Positions 34,914-43,334 of a stretch of DNA of 64,000 nucleotides are shown here, piece by piece. Below the pieces are notes generated by a model. The model saw nothing but the letters and a program-made list of their open reading frames with translations. It ran no database searches and was not told the origin of the DNA. Each line of letters begins with the position of its first letter. Position 1 is the stretch's first letter. This DNA is from Rhodobacteraceae bacterium HLUCCO07 (GTDB taxonomy: Bacteria; Pseudomonadota; Alphaproteobacteria; Rhodobacterales; Rhodobacteraceae). The DNA is taken from contig LJSU01000016.1 of NCBI GenBank assembly GCA_001314705.1, positions 181,220 to 245,219 of the forward strand, in the 5' to 3' direction. The position numbers and the translations under genes were made by a program.

Positions 34914-35453
34914 ATGGAAATGTCAGACAGGGTGCCTTGCCCGGCGCTTGGGCCCGGAGACGTGGTTCAGGACCAGCCGCTCGGGAAGCTCGACGCGGCC
35001 GCGCGGCTCGCCGTGGCGGGTCATGCGGCGGGGCATCCGCATTGGGACGGGGTGATCCTTTTGCCGGGCGTGCGCAGCCATTGGGTGCATCTGAGCGCGG
35101 GCGAGATCGTGAGTTTCCAGTCCTTCCTGACCGTCCGCCTGGCCCGCGCGCTGGATGCGGGCGAGCGGGCGGATGCGGAGGCGCTTGCCGATACGATGGC
35201 CCGGCCCGAGCGTTTGGCCCAGCATCTCGATTCCGCGGAATTGGGCGGAAACAGGGACGCATTGCTGGGTCATCTTCTGGGTGCCGAGATGGCGGCGGCA
35301 CGGCCCTACTGGCTTGGCCAGCAGGTGGTGGTGATGGCCGATGAAACGCTGGCCGAGGGCTATGCGGCGGCACTGGAGGCAAAGGGCGTGCCGGTGGAGC
35401 GGGTCGGGCGCGCGGCGATGGAGGATGCGGGGCGCAAGGCGTTGGGTGCCTGA
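34914..35453 (+). CDS. Half-length 2-dehydro-3-deoxygalactonokinase (DgoK)-like protein
   Basis: A 179-residue protein with a strong ribosome site (GGAGGGG). From about residue 47 (VILLPGVRSHWVHLSAGEIVSFQSFLT) to the end (LLGAEMAAARPYW, VVVMADETLAEGYAAALEAKG) it follows the C-terminal half of DgoK kinases (about 290-330 residues). The N-terminal half with the sugar-kinase nucleotide motif is missing, and no remnant is visible upstream because the EamA gene ends 40 bp earlier. It is probably not a working kinase. It may be a retained domain with a new role or a remnant. Confidence 0.68.
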   Translation: MEMSDRVPCPALGPGDVVQDQPLGKLDAAARLAVAGHAAGHPHWDGVILLPGVRSHWVHLSAGEIVSFQSFLTVRLARALDAGERADAEALADTMARPERLAQHLDSAELGGNRDALLGHLLGAEMAAARPYWLGQQVVVMADETLAEGYAAALEAKGVPVERVGRAAMEDAGRKALGA

Positions 35454-35482
35454 CGGACCGACTTCTAGAGGCTCTTGCGCTC

Positions 35483-35521
35483 AATCGAATTCGATTCGCC
35501 CGGGCTGCTTGCAGCCCGGGC
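35483..35521. repeat. Tandem perfect palindromes between gene ends
   Basis: A 14-bp palindrome AATCGAATTCGATT (35483-35496) is followed directly by an 11-bp perfect inverted repeat GCCCGGGCTGC-TT-GCAGCCCGGGC (35498-35521). The second can form a very stable stem just after the DgoK-like stop and may terminate its transcript. It abuts the 61-bp repeat. Confidence 0.6.
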
Positions 35522-35580
35522 AGCGCCCGCCCCGCCCCTTGGGCGGGCGCTTCGCACCCACCCCGGGTCGGGCGCTGCCC
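35520..35580 (+). repeat. 61-bp structured intergenic repeat, copy 2
   Basis: Exact copy of 29987-30047. The complementary outer arms extend to 12 bp here (GGGCAGCGCCCG and CGGGCGCTGCCC). As with copy 1, it lies between converging genes, here the DgoK-like gene and the metal permease gene. Confidence 0.85.
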
Positions 35581-35614
35581 TGTCGTTCGGGACAATCCGA
35601 CTTGTTGCGATACG

Positions 35615-36532
35615 CTAGGCGCTGCGCGGCGCGCGGCGTGGGCCGAAACCTGCAGCCAGCGCGAGGATGAGGCCCGAAACGGTGGCGATCATGCCCGCCG
35701 CGCTGACCGAGTCGTCGAAGCCGAGCCAGAGCGGGCCATAACCGGCGAGAACATAGCCCAGTATGGCGGAGAGCGTGGCAAACCCCACGCTCAGCCAGAC
35801 CTGATGCGCCAGCCGGTCGGTCATCAGCCGCGCGGCGGCGGGCGGGCAGATGAACATCGCGATCACGATGATCGAGCCCACGGCGTCGAAAGCCGCCACG
35901 GCCGCCATGGCCGCCATGATCACCAGCGCGAGGCTGAGCGCGCGCACCGGCAGGCCGAGCGCGCGGGCGAAACCTTCGTCGAATGTCGAGAGCTTGAGCG
36001 GGCGCCAGAGCAGGGCGGTTACGCCGGTGACGATCAGGCAGGTGATCGCCATGCGCGGGAGTTCAGGTGGCAAACCGGCCAGCGCCTGCGCATCAAGGAG
36101 CGAGGCCCAGCCCGTTGCATCGAGCCAGATCAGGCTTTCGAGATTGCCGTAAAGCGCGTGCTGCACGTCGAGATGCACCGAGGAGGTGTCGGATTGTTCA
36201 AGCAGCAGGACGCCGCCCGCGAACATCGTGCTGAACACAACGCCCATCGCCGCGCCGGGTTCGAGCCGGCCAGCGCGGCGGATGCTTTCGATCAGCAGCA
36301 CAGCGACAATGGCCGCACCGCCCGCGCCGAGCATCATCGGCCAGGTCGAGACGGTGCGGGTGACGAGAAAGCCGACCACGATCCCCGGCAGCACCACATG
36401 CGAAATCGCGTCGCCGATCAGGGCCTGCCGACGGAGCAAAAGGAAATTGCCCGGAATCGCACAGGCGATGGCGGCCAGGCATCCGATCAGGATCGGAGGC
36501 AGCGACAGCGCGACGAACTCGGCCCCGATCAT
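35615..36532 (-). CDS. Manganese/zinc ABC permease, TroD/SitD-like
   Basis: A 305-residue ABC-3 family permease with about eight to nine hydrophobic segments. Motifs include LLLRRQALIGDAISHVVLPGIVVGFL in the first third and FDAVGSIIVIAMFICPPAAARLMTDR in the coupling region. It overlaps the first permease gene by 4 bp and is the last gene of a four-gene operon (binding protein, ATPase, permease 1, permease 2). The operon resembles Treponema troABCD and alphaproteobacterial sitABCD. Manganese is the likeliest metal given the upstream Mur-like boxes. Confidence 0.87.
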   Translation of the reverse strand: MIGAEFVALSLPPILIGCLAAIACAIPGNFLLLRRQALIGDAISHVVLPGIVVGFLVTRTVSTWPMMLGAGGAAIVAVLLIESIRRAGRLEPGAAMGVVFSTMFAGGVLLLEQSDTSSVHLDVQHALYGNLESLIWLDATGWASLLDAQALAGLPPELPRMAITCLIVTGVTALLWRPLKLSTFDEGFARALGLPVRALSLALVIMAAMAAVAAFDAVGSIIVIAMFICPPAAARLMTDRLAHQVWLSVGFATLSAILGYVLAGYGPLWLGFDDSVSAAGMIATVSGLILALAAGFGPRRAPRSA

Positions 36533-37710
36533 GTGAGCGGCCTCGGGGCAAGGCGGGCGTCGATCTGCGCGATCTGGTCGGGGGTGAGCACGGTTTCGAT
36601 CGGGCGCAGCCCGTCATAATGCGAAGCGGCGATTTCCTGCGCGGGATCGGCACGCAACACCTGCCAGCGGCTTTCGTCGAGCAGAGCGCGCGCCGCGGCG
36701 GCACGGCCGGTTTCCGTGGCGGTGCCGTCGGGATTGGCAAGCCCCGCGCGGATCAGAAGCCGCAGTGTAAAGCGTTCATAGACCGGATGGCCATGGGCGA
36801 GGGCCAGTAACCCCTGCCGCAGATGCACCTGGCGTTGATAGCGATGCTGTCCCAGGACGGTGGCCAGGAGCCCGCGCCTCGGGGCGATCAGAAGCGAAAG
36901 GGCAAAGCCCGCGCTGCCGGTCAGCACGATGATCGGGCCGGTGGGCAGGTTCGGCGCGGTCGCCGAGATCAGCGCGCCCACAAGGCCGGTCAGACCACCC
37001 ATGATACCGGCGATCAGAACCACGCGGTTGCCCCGGTCGCTCCAGAACCGGGCGGTGACCGGGGGCAGGATGACCATCGCGACTATGAGCACGAGGCCCA
37101 CGATCTTGATTCCTATCACGGTGATGGCCATGACCAGCCCCATCATCGCCAGGTCGACCCGCCGCACATCGAGCCCCGTCGCGATCGCGTAGCCCGGATC
37201 GAAGGCGGCGGTCAGCATCGGACGGCGGAGCACCAGCGCAGCCAGCGTGGCCAGCCCGCCGCCAATGGCAATGGTCAGGGCGTCGGAATAGAGCATCCCC
37301 GCCGTGGCGCCGAGCAGGAAGGTTTCAAGCCCGGCCTGCCGCCCCAGGTTCAGGGACTGAATCACCGTCAGTAGCAGGATTCCGAAGCCGAAGAAGACCG
37401 AGAGCACGGCACCGATGGCGGCATCCTCGCTCAGCCGCGTGGCATGGGTGAGCCAGCCGACACAGAGCAGGCCGAGCCAGGCCGAGAGCGCCGATCCCAT
37501 GAGCAACCCGGCAAGGCTGCGGCCGTCACCGCCCAAAGCCACCATCACCAGAAAGGCCAGCGCGATGCCGGGCAGCGTGGCATGGGCGATGGCATCGGAC
37601 ACGAGCGCGCGTTTGCGCAGGACCAGGAAGCTGCCGGTAATTCCTGCCGCCGCCCCGAGGAGCCCCGCACCAGTCGCCACGAGGGCGGCGTTATAGCCCA
37701 GCCCCCACAT
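36529..37710 (-). CDS. Metal ABC permease fused to a DtxR-like winged-helix domain (TroC-like)
   Basis: A 393-residue protein, about 100 longer than a plain ABC-3 permease. Residues ~1-285 are membrane segments with LRKRALVSDAIAHATLPGIALAFL and GLVLIVAMVILPPVTARF. Residues ~290-393 are soluble and look like a DtxR/MntR-type winged helix: LRQGLLALAHGHPVYERFTLRLLIRAGLANPDGTATETGRAAAARALLDESRW. Such fusions are known in TroC-type manganese permeases; the soluble domain may sense metal or regulate transport. The start is 3 bp after the ATPase stop. Confidence 0.85.
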   Translation of the reverse strand: MWGLGYNAALVATGAGLLGAAAGITGSFLVLRKRALVSDAIAHATLPGIALAFLVMVALGGDGRSLAGLLMGSALSAWLGLLCVGWLTHATRLSEDAAIGAVLSVFFGFGILLLTVIQSLNLGRQAGLETFLLGATAGMLYSDALTIAIGGGLATLAALVLRRPMLTAAFDPGYAIATGLDVRRVDLAMMGLVMAITVIGIKIVGLVLIVAMVILPPVTARFWSDRGNRVVLIAGIMGGLTGLVGALISATAPNLPTGPIIVLTGSAGFALSLLIAPRRGLLATVLGQHRYQRQVHLRQGLLALAHGHPVYERFTLRLLIRAGLANPDGTATETGRAAAARALLDESRWQVLRADPAQEIAASHYDGLRPIETVLTPDQIAQIDARLAPRPLT

Positions 37711-37713
37711 GTC

Positions 37714-38511
37714 TCAGCCGAGGATCTGGGCCAGCTGCGCCTGTGCGAGGCGCCCGCCATAGGTGGCCTGAAGCGTATCGGGGGTCAGCACGTCGGCAAC
37801 GGGCCCTTCGGCGATGCGGGTGGTGTTGATCAAGAGCGCCCGCTCGAAATAGTCCGACACGGTGGCGAGGTCGTGATGGACAACGACCACGGTGCGGCCC
37901 GTGTCGCGCAGGGACTTGAGGACCGCGACGATGGTCTTCTCGGTGGCGGCATCCACCCCGGCAAAGGGCTCATCGAGCAGGTAGAGATCGGCCTCTTGCG
38001 CCAATGCGCGGGCGAGAAAGACGCGCTGTTGCTGGCCACCCGAAAGCTGGCCGATCTGGCGGTCGGCGAAATGCTCCATCCCGACGCGGGTGAGGCAATC
38101 CATTGCGCGGTCGCGGTGTGCCCGCCGGATCGGGCGCAACAGCCCCAGCTCGCGCGCCATCCCCATCAACACCACGTCGATCACGCGGGCCGGGAAATCC
38201 CAGTCGACACTGGCGCGTTGCGGCACGTAGGCGATGCGGTCGAGCACGTCCCTGACCGGGTGCCCATAGGCCCTGATGTCGCCTGAAACCGGTGACACCA
38301 TGCCCAGAACCGCCTTGAGCAGGGTCGATTTGCCGGCCCCGTTCGGGCCGATGATCGCGCTCATCACGCCGGCCTCGAACGTGGCGTCGAGCGCGAAGAG
38401 CGCAGGTTTCTCACCATAGGTGACGGTCAGGCCACGCACCGCGAGCGGCGCGGTCTTGTTCTCGTCGGTCGAGACGATCCTGCCATCGCGTGCTGCCAGT
38501 CCAAGTTGCAT
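37714..38511 (-). CDS. Metal ABC transporter ATP-binding protein, TroB/SitB-like
   Basis: A 265-residue ATPase. Walker A GPNGAGKST lies near residues 55-63, signature LSGGQQQR near 155, Walker B LYLLDEPFAGVD near 175 and the switch His in VVVHHDLATV. The arrangement VPQRASVDWDFPARVIDVVLMG is characteristic of manganese/zinc ABC ATPases. It lies 13 bp after the binding-protein stop and is co-transcribed with both permeases. Confidence 0.9.
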   Translation of the reverse strand: MQLGLAARDGRIVSTDENKTAPLAVRGLTVTYGEKPALFALDATFEAGVMSAIIGPNGAGKSTLLKAVLGMVSPVSGDIRAYGHPVRDVLDRIAYVPQRASVDWDFPARVIDVVLMGMARELGLLRPIRRAHRDRAMDCLTRVGMEHFADRQIGQLSGGQQQRVFLARALAQEADLYLLDEPFAGVDAATEKTIVAVLKSLRDTGRTVVVVHHDLATVSDYFERALLINTTRIAEGPVADVLTPDTLQATYGGRLAQAQLAQILG

Positions 38512-38524
38512 TGTGGCCCTTTCC

Positions 38525-39487
38525 TCAACTTGCCTGTGCCAGGCGCCCGTTCATGCCACGGGAGGGCACGGTGCCGCCAAGCGCGGCGGCGATGGTGGTG
38601 ACATTATGGTCGATCATGCCGATATAGGTGCCTTCATAGCTGCCTTCAGCCCCCATTGCATCCGAATAAAGCTCGCCGCCGATCCGCACCTCGTGATCCC
38701 GCGCCGCGGCGCCTTCGATCAAGGCGCGGGTATTGCGATCCGAGACTGAGCTCTCGACGAAAACGGCACTGATCTTGCGGGACGCGAGCATTTCAACCAA
38801 TTCGCTGATACGGTTCAGCCCGGCCTCGGATTCGGTCGAGATGCCCTGGATGCCGATTACCTCGAAGCCGTAGGCGCGGCCGAAATAGCCGAAAGCGTCA
38901 TGCGCCGTGAGCAATACACGGGCGGGTTCGGGCACGCTCGTCAGCGTTTCGAGGGCGTAGGCGTCAAGCCTGGCAATATCGGTCAGGAACTCCTCGGCCC
39001 GGGCGGCGATCGTCTCGGCCTCATCCGGCAGGAGCGCAGTCAACGCATCGCGGATTGCACGGGACGCATGAGCCCAGAGCGCGGGCACCATCCAGACATG
39101 CGGGTCGAACTTGTTGTCGTAATCCGGGTGCGCGATGAGCAATTCGGCCGGTGTCGCCTCGCCCACGGCAACGAGGGTGGAGCGTTTGGCCATGCGCGCG
39201 AAAAGCTCTTCGAGCTGGGCTTCGAGATAGAGACCGTGGCGCAGGATCAGATCGGCCCGGGTGAGCGCGACGATATCGCTTCGGGTCTGGCGATAGGAAT
39301 GCGGATCGACGCCCGGCCCCATGAGCGCGCGTACATTGATCAGGTCGCCGCCGATCCGGCGCGCGGTATCGGCGATCATGCCGGTTGTGGCGACAACGCC
39401 GGGCCGGGCGCTGGCCGCGCCGGCAATGTGGGGAAGGGCACTTGCTCCCGCGATCAGACCGAGCGCCGCCCGTCTGGAAAGTGTCAT
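38525..39487 (-). CDS. Metal-binding periplasmic protein of ABC transporter, TroA/SitA-like (possible Tat substrate)
   Basis: A 320-residue cluster A-I binding protein. The N-terminus SRRAALGLIAGASALPHIAGA carries a twin-arginine-like motif and signal segment. Metal ligands expected in the family are visible: His in GVDPHSYR, His in FDPHVWMVP, Glu in AVFVESSVS and Asp in GGELYSDAMG. The DPH-x-W spacing and absence of a long His-rich loop favour manganese over zinc. It is the first gene of the operon. Two Mur-like palindromes lie 37-82 bp upstream. Confidence 0.88.
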   Translation of the reverse strand: MTLSRRAALGLIAGASALPHIAGAASARPGVVATTGMIADTARRIGGDLINVRALMGPGVDPHSYRQTRSDIVALTRADLILRHGLYLEAQLEELFARMAKRSTLVAVGEATPAELLIAHPDYDNKFDPHVWMVPALWAHASRAIRDALTALLPDEAETIAARAEEFLTDIARLDAYALETLTSVPEPARVLLTAHDAFGYFGRAYGFEVIGIQGISTESEAGLNRISELVEMLASRKISAVFVESSVSDRNTRALIEGAAARDHEVRIGGELYSDAMGAEGSYEGTYIGMIDHNVTTIAAALGGTVPSRGMNGRLAQAS

Positions 39488-39523
39488 GGAAACCTCATGT
39501 GGGTCGGGTTGTTCAGATGAATA

Positions 39524-39569
39524 TGCGAGTCACTCGCAGGAATGTCAATATTCTTGCAAGTCATTCGCA
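39524..39569. promoter_or_regulatory. Two Mur/Fur-like operators before the manganese transporter
   Basis: TGCGAGTCACTCGCA (39524-39538, perfect dyad) and TGCAAGTCATTCGCA (39555-39569, near-perfect) are centred 31 bp apart, three helical turns. They fit the TGC-N9-GCA form described for alphaproteobacterial Fur/Mur boxes in front of sit genes. They lie in the divergent gap between the transporter and deoC, so deoC could also be affected. Confidence 0.65.
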
Positions 39570-39659
39570 AAGTTTCCGGGTACCGGAATGCCCGGATACG
39601 CCGTGCTTGCCTTGGCACCGGCCGCATGAGACCTTTCTTCGGCAAGCGAGGACGTGATC

Positions 39660-40649
39660 ATGCAGACCGATCTAGCAACTCCGGTGGCCGGGCTTCCACA
39701 GGCGCGCGTGGCCCGTAATGCGGGCATGGCGCTCGACCTCGACTGGGTGATGCGGTCGCAGGCCAACCGGTCGGCCATCGAACGACGCGTGGCGACGCTT
39801 GCGGGGCGGCGCACGGTGAAGAAGGAATATCAGGCGGCATGGCTGTGCCGGGCGATCAGTTGCATCGACCTGACCACGCTTGCCGGCGATGATACCGCGG
39901 GCCGTGTGCATCGCCTCGCGGCCAAGGCGCGCCAACCGGTGCGCGCCGATCTGCTCGATTCGCTGGGGATGGAGGGGCTGCGCGTGGGCGCGGTCTGTGT
40001 CTATCACGAGATGATCGCGCCGGCGCGCGCGGCGCTGGAAGGGTCGGGCATTCCGGTCGCGGCTGTCTCGACAGGGTTCCCGGCCGGGCTCACGCCGTTT
40101 CACCTGCGGCTGGCCGAGATCGAGGAAAGCGTCAAGGCCGGCGCCGAGGAAATCGACATCGTGATTTCGCGGCGCCATGTGCTCACCTGGGACTGGGCCG
40201 CGCTTTATGACGAGATCCGGGCCTTTCGCGCGGCCTGTGGCCCGGCCCATCTCAAGGCGATCCTTGCCACCGGAGAACTCGGCACGCTGCGCAACGTGGC
40301 GCGCGCGTCGCTGGTGGCGATGATGGCGGGGGCGGATTTCATCAAGACCTCGACCGGCAAGGAGGCAGTGAACGCGACGCTGCCGGTGTCACTGGTGATG
40401 ATCCGCGCGATCAGGGACTATTGCGCCGCAACAGGCCATCGCGTGGGATACAAACCGGCGGGCGGGATCAGCAAGGCCAAGGATGCGCTGAGCTATCTCG
40501 TGCTGATCAAGGAGGAGTTGGGCAAGCCGTGGCTGACCCCGGCGCTGTTCCGGTTCGGCGCATCGAGCCTGTTGAGCGATATCGAACGGCAACTGGAACA
40601 TCACGTGACCGGCGCCTATTCCGCCGGTTACAGGCATCCGATGGGGTAA
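39660..40649 (+). CDS. deoC: Deoxyribose-phosphate aldolase
   Basis: Cleaves 2-deoxyribose 5-phosphate to glyceraldehyde 3-phosphate and acetaldehyde. A class I aldolase, 329 residues, starting at ATG 39660 (GAGG 8 bp upstream) rather than GTG 39654. Family motifs: SCIDLTTLAGDDT, VAAVSTGFPAGLTP, EIDIVISRRHVL, KAILATGELG, the Schiff-base lysine region ADFIKTSTGKEA and the catalytic lysine in VGYKPAGGISKAKDAL. The aldehyde dehydrogenase gene starts 5 bp downstream and probably oxidises the acetaldehyde. Confidence 0.92.
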   Translation: MQTDLATPVAGLPQARVARNAGMALDLDWVMRSQANRSAIERRVATLAGRRTVKKEYQAAWLCRAISCIDLTTLAGDDTAGRVHRLAAKARQPVRADLLDSLGMEGLRVGAVCVYHEMIAPARAALEGSGIPVAAVSTGFPAGLTPFHLRLAEIEESVKAGAEEIDIVISRRHVLTWDWAALYDEIRAFRAACGPAHLKAILATGELGTLRNVARASLVAMMAGADFIKTSTGKEAVNATLPVSLVMIRAIRDYCAATGHRVGYKPAGGISKAKDALSYLVLIKEELGKPWLTPALFRFGASSLLSDIERQLEHHVTGAYSAGYRHPMG

Positions 40650-40654
40650 GGGAC

Positions 40655-43003
40655 ATGAGCGTGAAAGAGATTTTCGAGACCATGGACTATGGCCCAGCTC
40701 CCGAGGATGCGTCTGAAGCCTTTGCCTGGCTCGTTGATCAGGGCGACCGGTTCGGCCATTTCATCGACGGGGCGTTCACGCCGCCGGGCGAGGGGTTCCT
40801 TTCACGCAACCCGGCCAATGGCGAGACATTGGCGACGCTCACCCAGGCGACGCAGGCGGATGTGGATGCCGCGGTTGCGGCGGCGCGCAAGGCACAGGGC
40901 AAATGGGCGCGGCTTGGCGGGCACGGGCGGGCGAAACACCTTTATGCGATTGCCCGCATCCTGCAGCGCAATGCGCGGCTTTGCGCCGTGTTGGAGACGC
41001 TTGACAATGGAAAACCGATCCGCGAGAGCCGCGATATCGACTTGCCCCTCGTGCAGCGGCATTTCTATTTTCACGCGGGCATGGCGCAACTGATGGAAAG
41101 CCAATTGCCCGACCGCGCCCCGGTGGGGGTCTGCGGACAGGTGATCCCGTGGAACTTCCCCCTGCTGATGCTGGCCTGGAAGGTGGCGCCGGCGCTGGCG
41201 ATGGGCAACACGGTGGTGTTGAAACCGGCCGAATACACGTCGCTGACCGCGCTTCTTTTTGCCGATCTCTGCCGTCAGGCGGGTTTGCCCAAGGGGGTGG
41301 TCAACATCGTGACCGGCGACGGCAAGGTGGGGGAAATGATCGTGACCCACCCGGGCGTGGACAAGATCGCCTTCACCGGTTCGACCGAGGTGGGGCGCAA
41401 GATTCGCGCCGCGACCGCCGGGACGGGCAAGGCGCTGACGCTCGAACTGGGCGGCAAGGGACCCTATGTCGTGTTCGACGATGCCGATCTCGACTCGGCG
41501 ATCGAAGGGCTGGTCGATGCGATCTGGCTCAACCAGGGGCAGGTCTGTTGCGCCGGGTCGCGCCTTCTGGTGCAGGAGGGAATCGCAGAGCGGTTTCACG
41601 ACAAGCTGAAGGCGCGGATGCAGAGCCTGCGCATCGGCAATCCGCTCGACAAATGCATCGATGTGGGGGCGATCGTCGATCCGGCGCAGTTGCGGGCCAT
41701 CACCGAGATGGTCGAGGGTTGCGCGGAGGGTGAACGGTTCAGCGTCGGCACGGAGCTGCCTGCCGAGGGGTCATTCTATCCGCCGACGCTGATCACCGGG
41801 CTGGCGCCGTCGCATCGCCTGATGCAGGAGGAAATTTTCGGCCCCGTTCTGGTTTCGACCACGTTCCGAACACCAGATGAAGCGGTGCAGTTGGCCAACA
41901 ACACGAGATACGGGCTGGCGGCGAGTGTCTGGAGCGAGAATGTGAATCTCGCGCTCGATATTGCGCCGCAGATCGAGGCGGGGGTGATCTGGATCAACAG
42001 CGCCAACATGTTCGATGCTGCCGCCGCTTTCGGGGGTGTGCGCGAGAGTGGTTTTGGCCGCGAAGGCGGCTGGGAGGGGTTGCGTGCCTATACCCGGCCT
42101 GCGGATCGTGCGCCGCGACCCTTGGTCAGAATCGAGCCTAACACAGGGGAAAGTGGCACTTTCGAGGGCATCGACCGCACCCCGAAACTCTATATCGGTG
42201 GCAAGCAGACGCGGCCGGATGGAGGCTATTCCCGCGCCGTTTTCAGCCCTAGGGGCAAGCTTCTGGGCCAGGTGCCCGAGGCCAACCGCAAGGACCTGCG
42301 CAACGCGGTCGAGGCTGCCCGCGGGGCCAGGGCCTGGGGGGCGACGAGCGGGCATCAGAGGGCGCAAATTCTCTATTACATGGCCGAGAACCTGTCGGCC
42401 CGGGCCGATGAGTTTGCGCGTGAAATCAACAAGATGAAAGGTGGACGCGGGGGCGACAGGGAAGTTGAGGCCAGCATCTGCCGCCTCTTTACCTATGCCG
42501 CCTGGGCGGACAAGTTCGACGGGCAGGCGCATGGGGTGCCGATGCGGGGCATGGCGCTGGGCCTGCGCGCGCCGGTGGGGGTGATCGGGGTGTTCTGTCC
42601 CGACGAGGTGCCGCTCCTGGGATTGGTGTCGGTGATGGGGCCCGCAATCGCCATGGGAAACCGAGCGGCTCTGGTTGCAAGCGAGCCTTATCCTCTTGTT
42701 TATGCTGATTTCTACCAGGTTCTCGACACCTCCGATCTGCCCGGTGGGGTGGTCAGTATCCTGACTGGAAAACATGACGCGCTGGCCCCGGTGATGGCGG
42801 CGCATATGGATGTGGATGCGGTCTGGTCGTTTTCGTCCTCGGATATTTCCGGAGTGATCGAGCGCGGGAGCGTGCGCAATCTCAAGCGCACATGGGTCAA
42901 TAATGGCCTTGTTAGAGACTGGTTTTCAGCCGAAGGCGAGGGAAGCGCCTTTCTTGAAGCAGCGACCGAGGTCAAGACGATCTGGGTGCCTTGCGGCGCG
43001 TGA
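40655..43003 (+). CDS. Tandem aldehyde dehydrogenase (active N-domain, degenerate C-domain)
   Basis: A 782-residue protein with two ALDH domains. Domain 1 (~30-490) is complete: VIPWNFPLLMLAWKVAPAL, Glu264 in LELGGKGP and the catalytic Cys298 in GQVCCAG. Domain 2 (~515-782) keeps the cofactor-domain pattern (IGGKQTRPDGGY, PVGVIGVFCPDEVPLLGLVSVMGPAIAMGN) but lacks both catalytic Cys and Glu and is shorter. The start MSVKEIFETMDYG follows AAGGGAC, 5 bp after deoC, so acetaldehyde from deoxyribose is a likely substrate. The second domain may be structural or cover an active-site channel. Confidence 0.87.
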   Translation: MSVKEIFETMDYGPAPEDASEAFAWLVDQGDRFGHFIDGAFTPPGEGFLSRNPANGETLATLTQATQADVDAAVAAARKAQGKWARLGGHGRAKHLYAIARILQRNARLCAVLETLDNGKPIRESRDIDLPLVQRHFYFHAGMAQLMESQLPDRAPVGVCGQVIPWNFPLLMLAWKVAPALAMGNTVVLKPAEYTSLTALLFADLCRQAGLPKGVVNIVTGDGKVGEMIVTHPGVDKIAFTGSTEVGRKIRAATAGTGKALTLELGGKGPYVVFDDADLDSAIEGLVDAIWLNQGQVCCAGSRLLVQEGIAERFHDKLKARMQSLRIGNPLDKCIDVGAIVDPAQLRAITEMVEGCAEGERFSVGTELPAEGSFYPPTLITGLAPSHRLMQEEIFGPVLVSTTFRTPDEAVQLANNTRYGLAASVWSENVNLALDIAPQIEAGVIWINSANMFDAAAAFGGVRESGFGREGGWEGLRAYTRPADRAPRPLVRIEPNTGESGTFEGIDRTPKLYIGGKQTRPDGGYSRAVFSPRGKLLGQVPEANRKDLRNAVEAARGARAWGATSGHQRAQILYYMAENLSARADEFAREINKMKGGRGGDREVEASICRLFTYAAWADKFDGQAHGVPMRGMALGLRAPVGVIGVFCPDEVPLLGLVSVMGPAIAMGNRAALVASEPYPLVYADFYQVLDTSDLPGGVVSILTGKHDALAPVMAAHMDVDAVWSFSSSDISGVIERGSVRNLKRTWVNNGLVRDWFSAEGEGSAFLEAATEVKTIWVPCGA

Positions 43004-43334
43004 GCGGGCGCTTGCCTGCGGTGGGGCCTGACAGCCGTCCCGAAAGGTTAACGCCAGGCTGGCCCATGAATCAGGGGGGTGATTCCCGGCTGCGGCCCGG
43101 CTGCCGGGCGTGCACCGCCGCACCGCGGAAAATCCGCCGCGAGATCGGTTAACGCGGCGCACGGCGCCACCCGTGAGATGACAAGACTTGCCGGCTCTTT
43201 CTTGGGACAAATACTCAATCCCCGGGCTCACCCACGGCCCGCCGCAAGACCCTTGGCACGGGCCCCTCGTTCTGATGGGCCGAGCGAAAGCGAGGCCCGC
43301 CGCGACGACGTCAGTCGGCGCAACTTCTCGTCCG
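43004..43334. other. 331-bp non-coding gap with a degenerate repeat copy
   Basis: Convergent intergenic region with no credible gene; overlapping open frames are low-complexity and unconserved in appearance. It contains a degenerate copy (43081-43108; 24 of 28 bases) of the hairpin repeat at 29906, followed by GGTTAACGCGGCGCA, a near match to the sequence that follows the 29906 copy. GC-rich dyads such as CGCGGA/TCCGCCGCG are present. It is likely a terminator cluster. Confidence 0.6.

Noticed and set aside
40421..43003. An 860-codon version of the aldehyde dehydrogenase starting within deoC
   Set aside because: The first 78 codons overlap deoC in another frame and have no ALDH-like sequence; ATG 40655 has a ribosome site.
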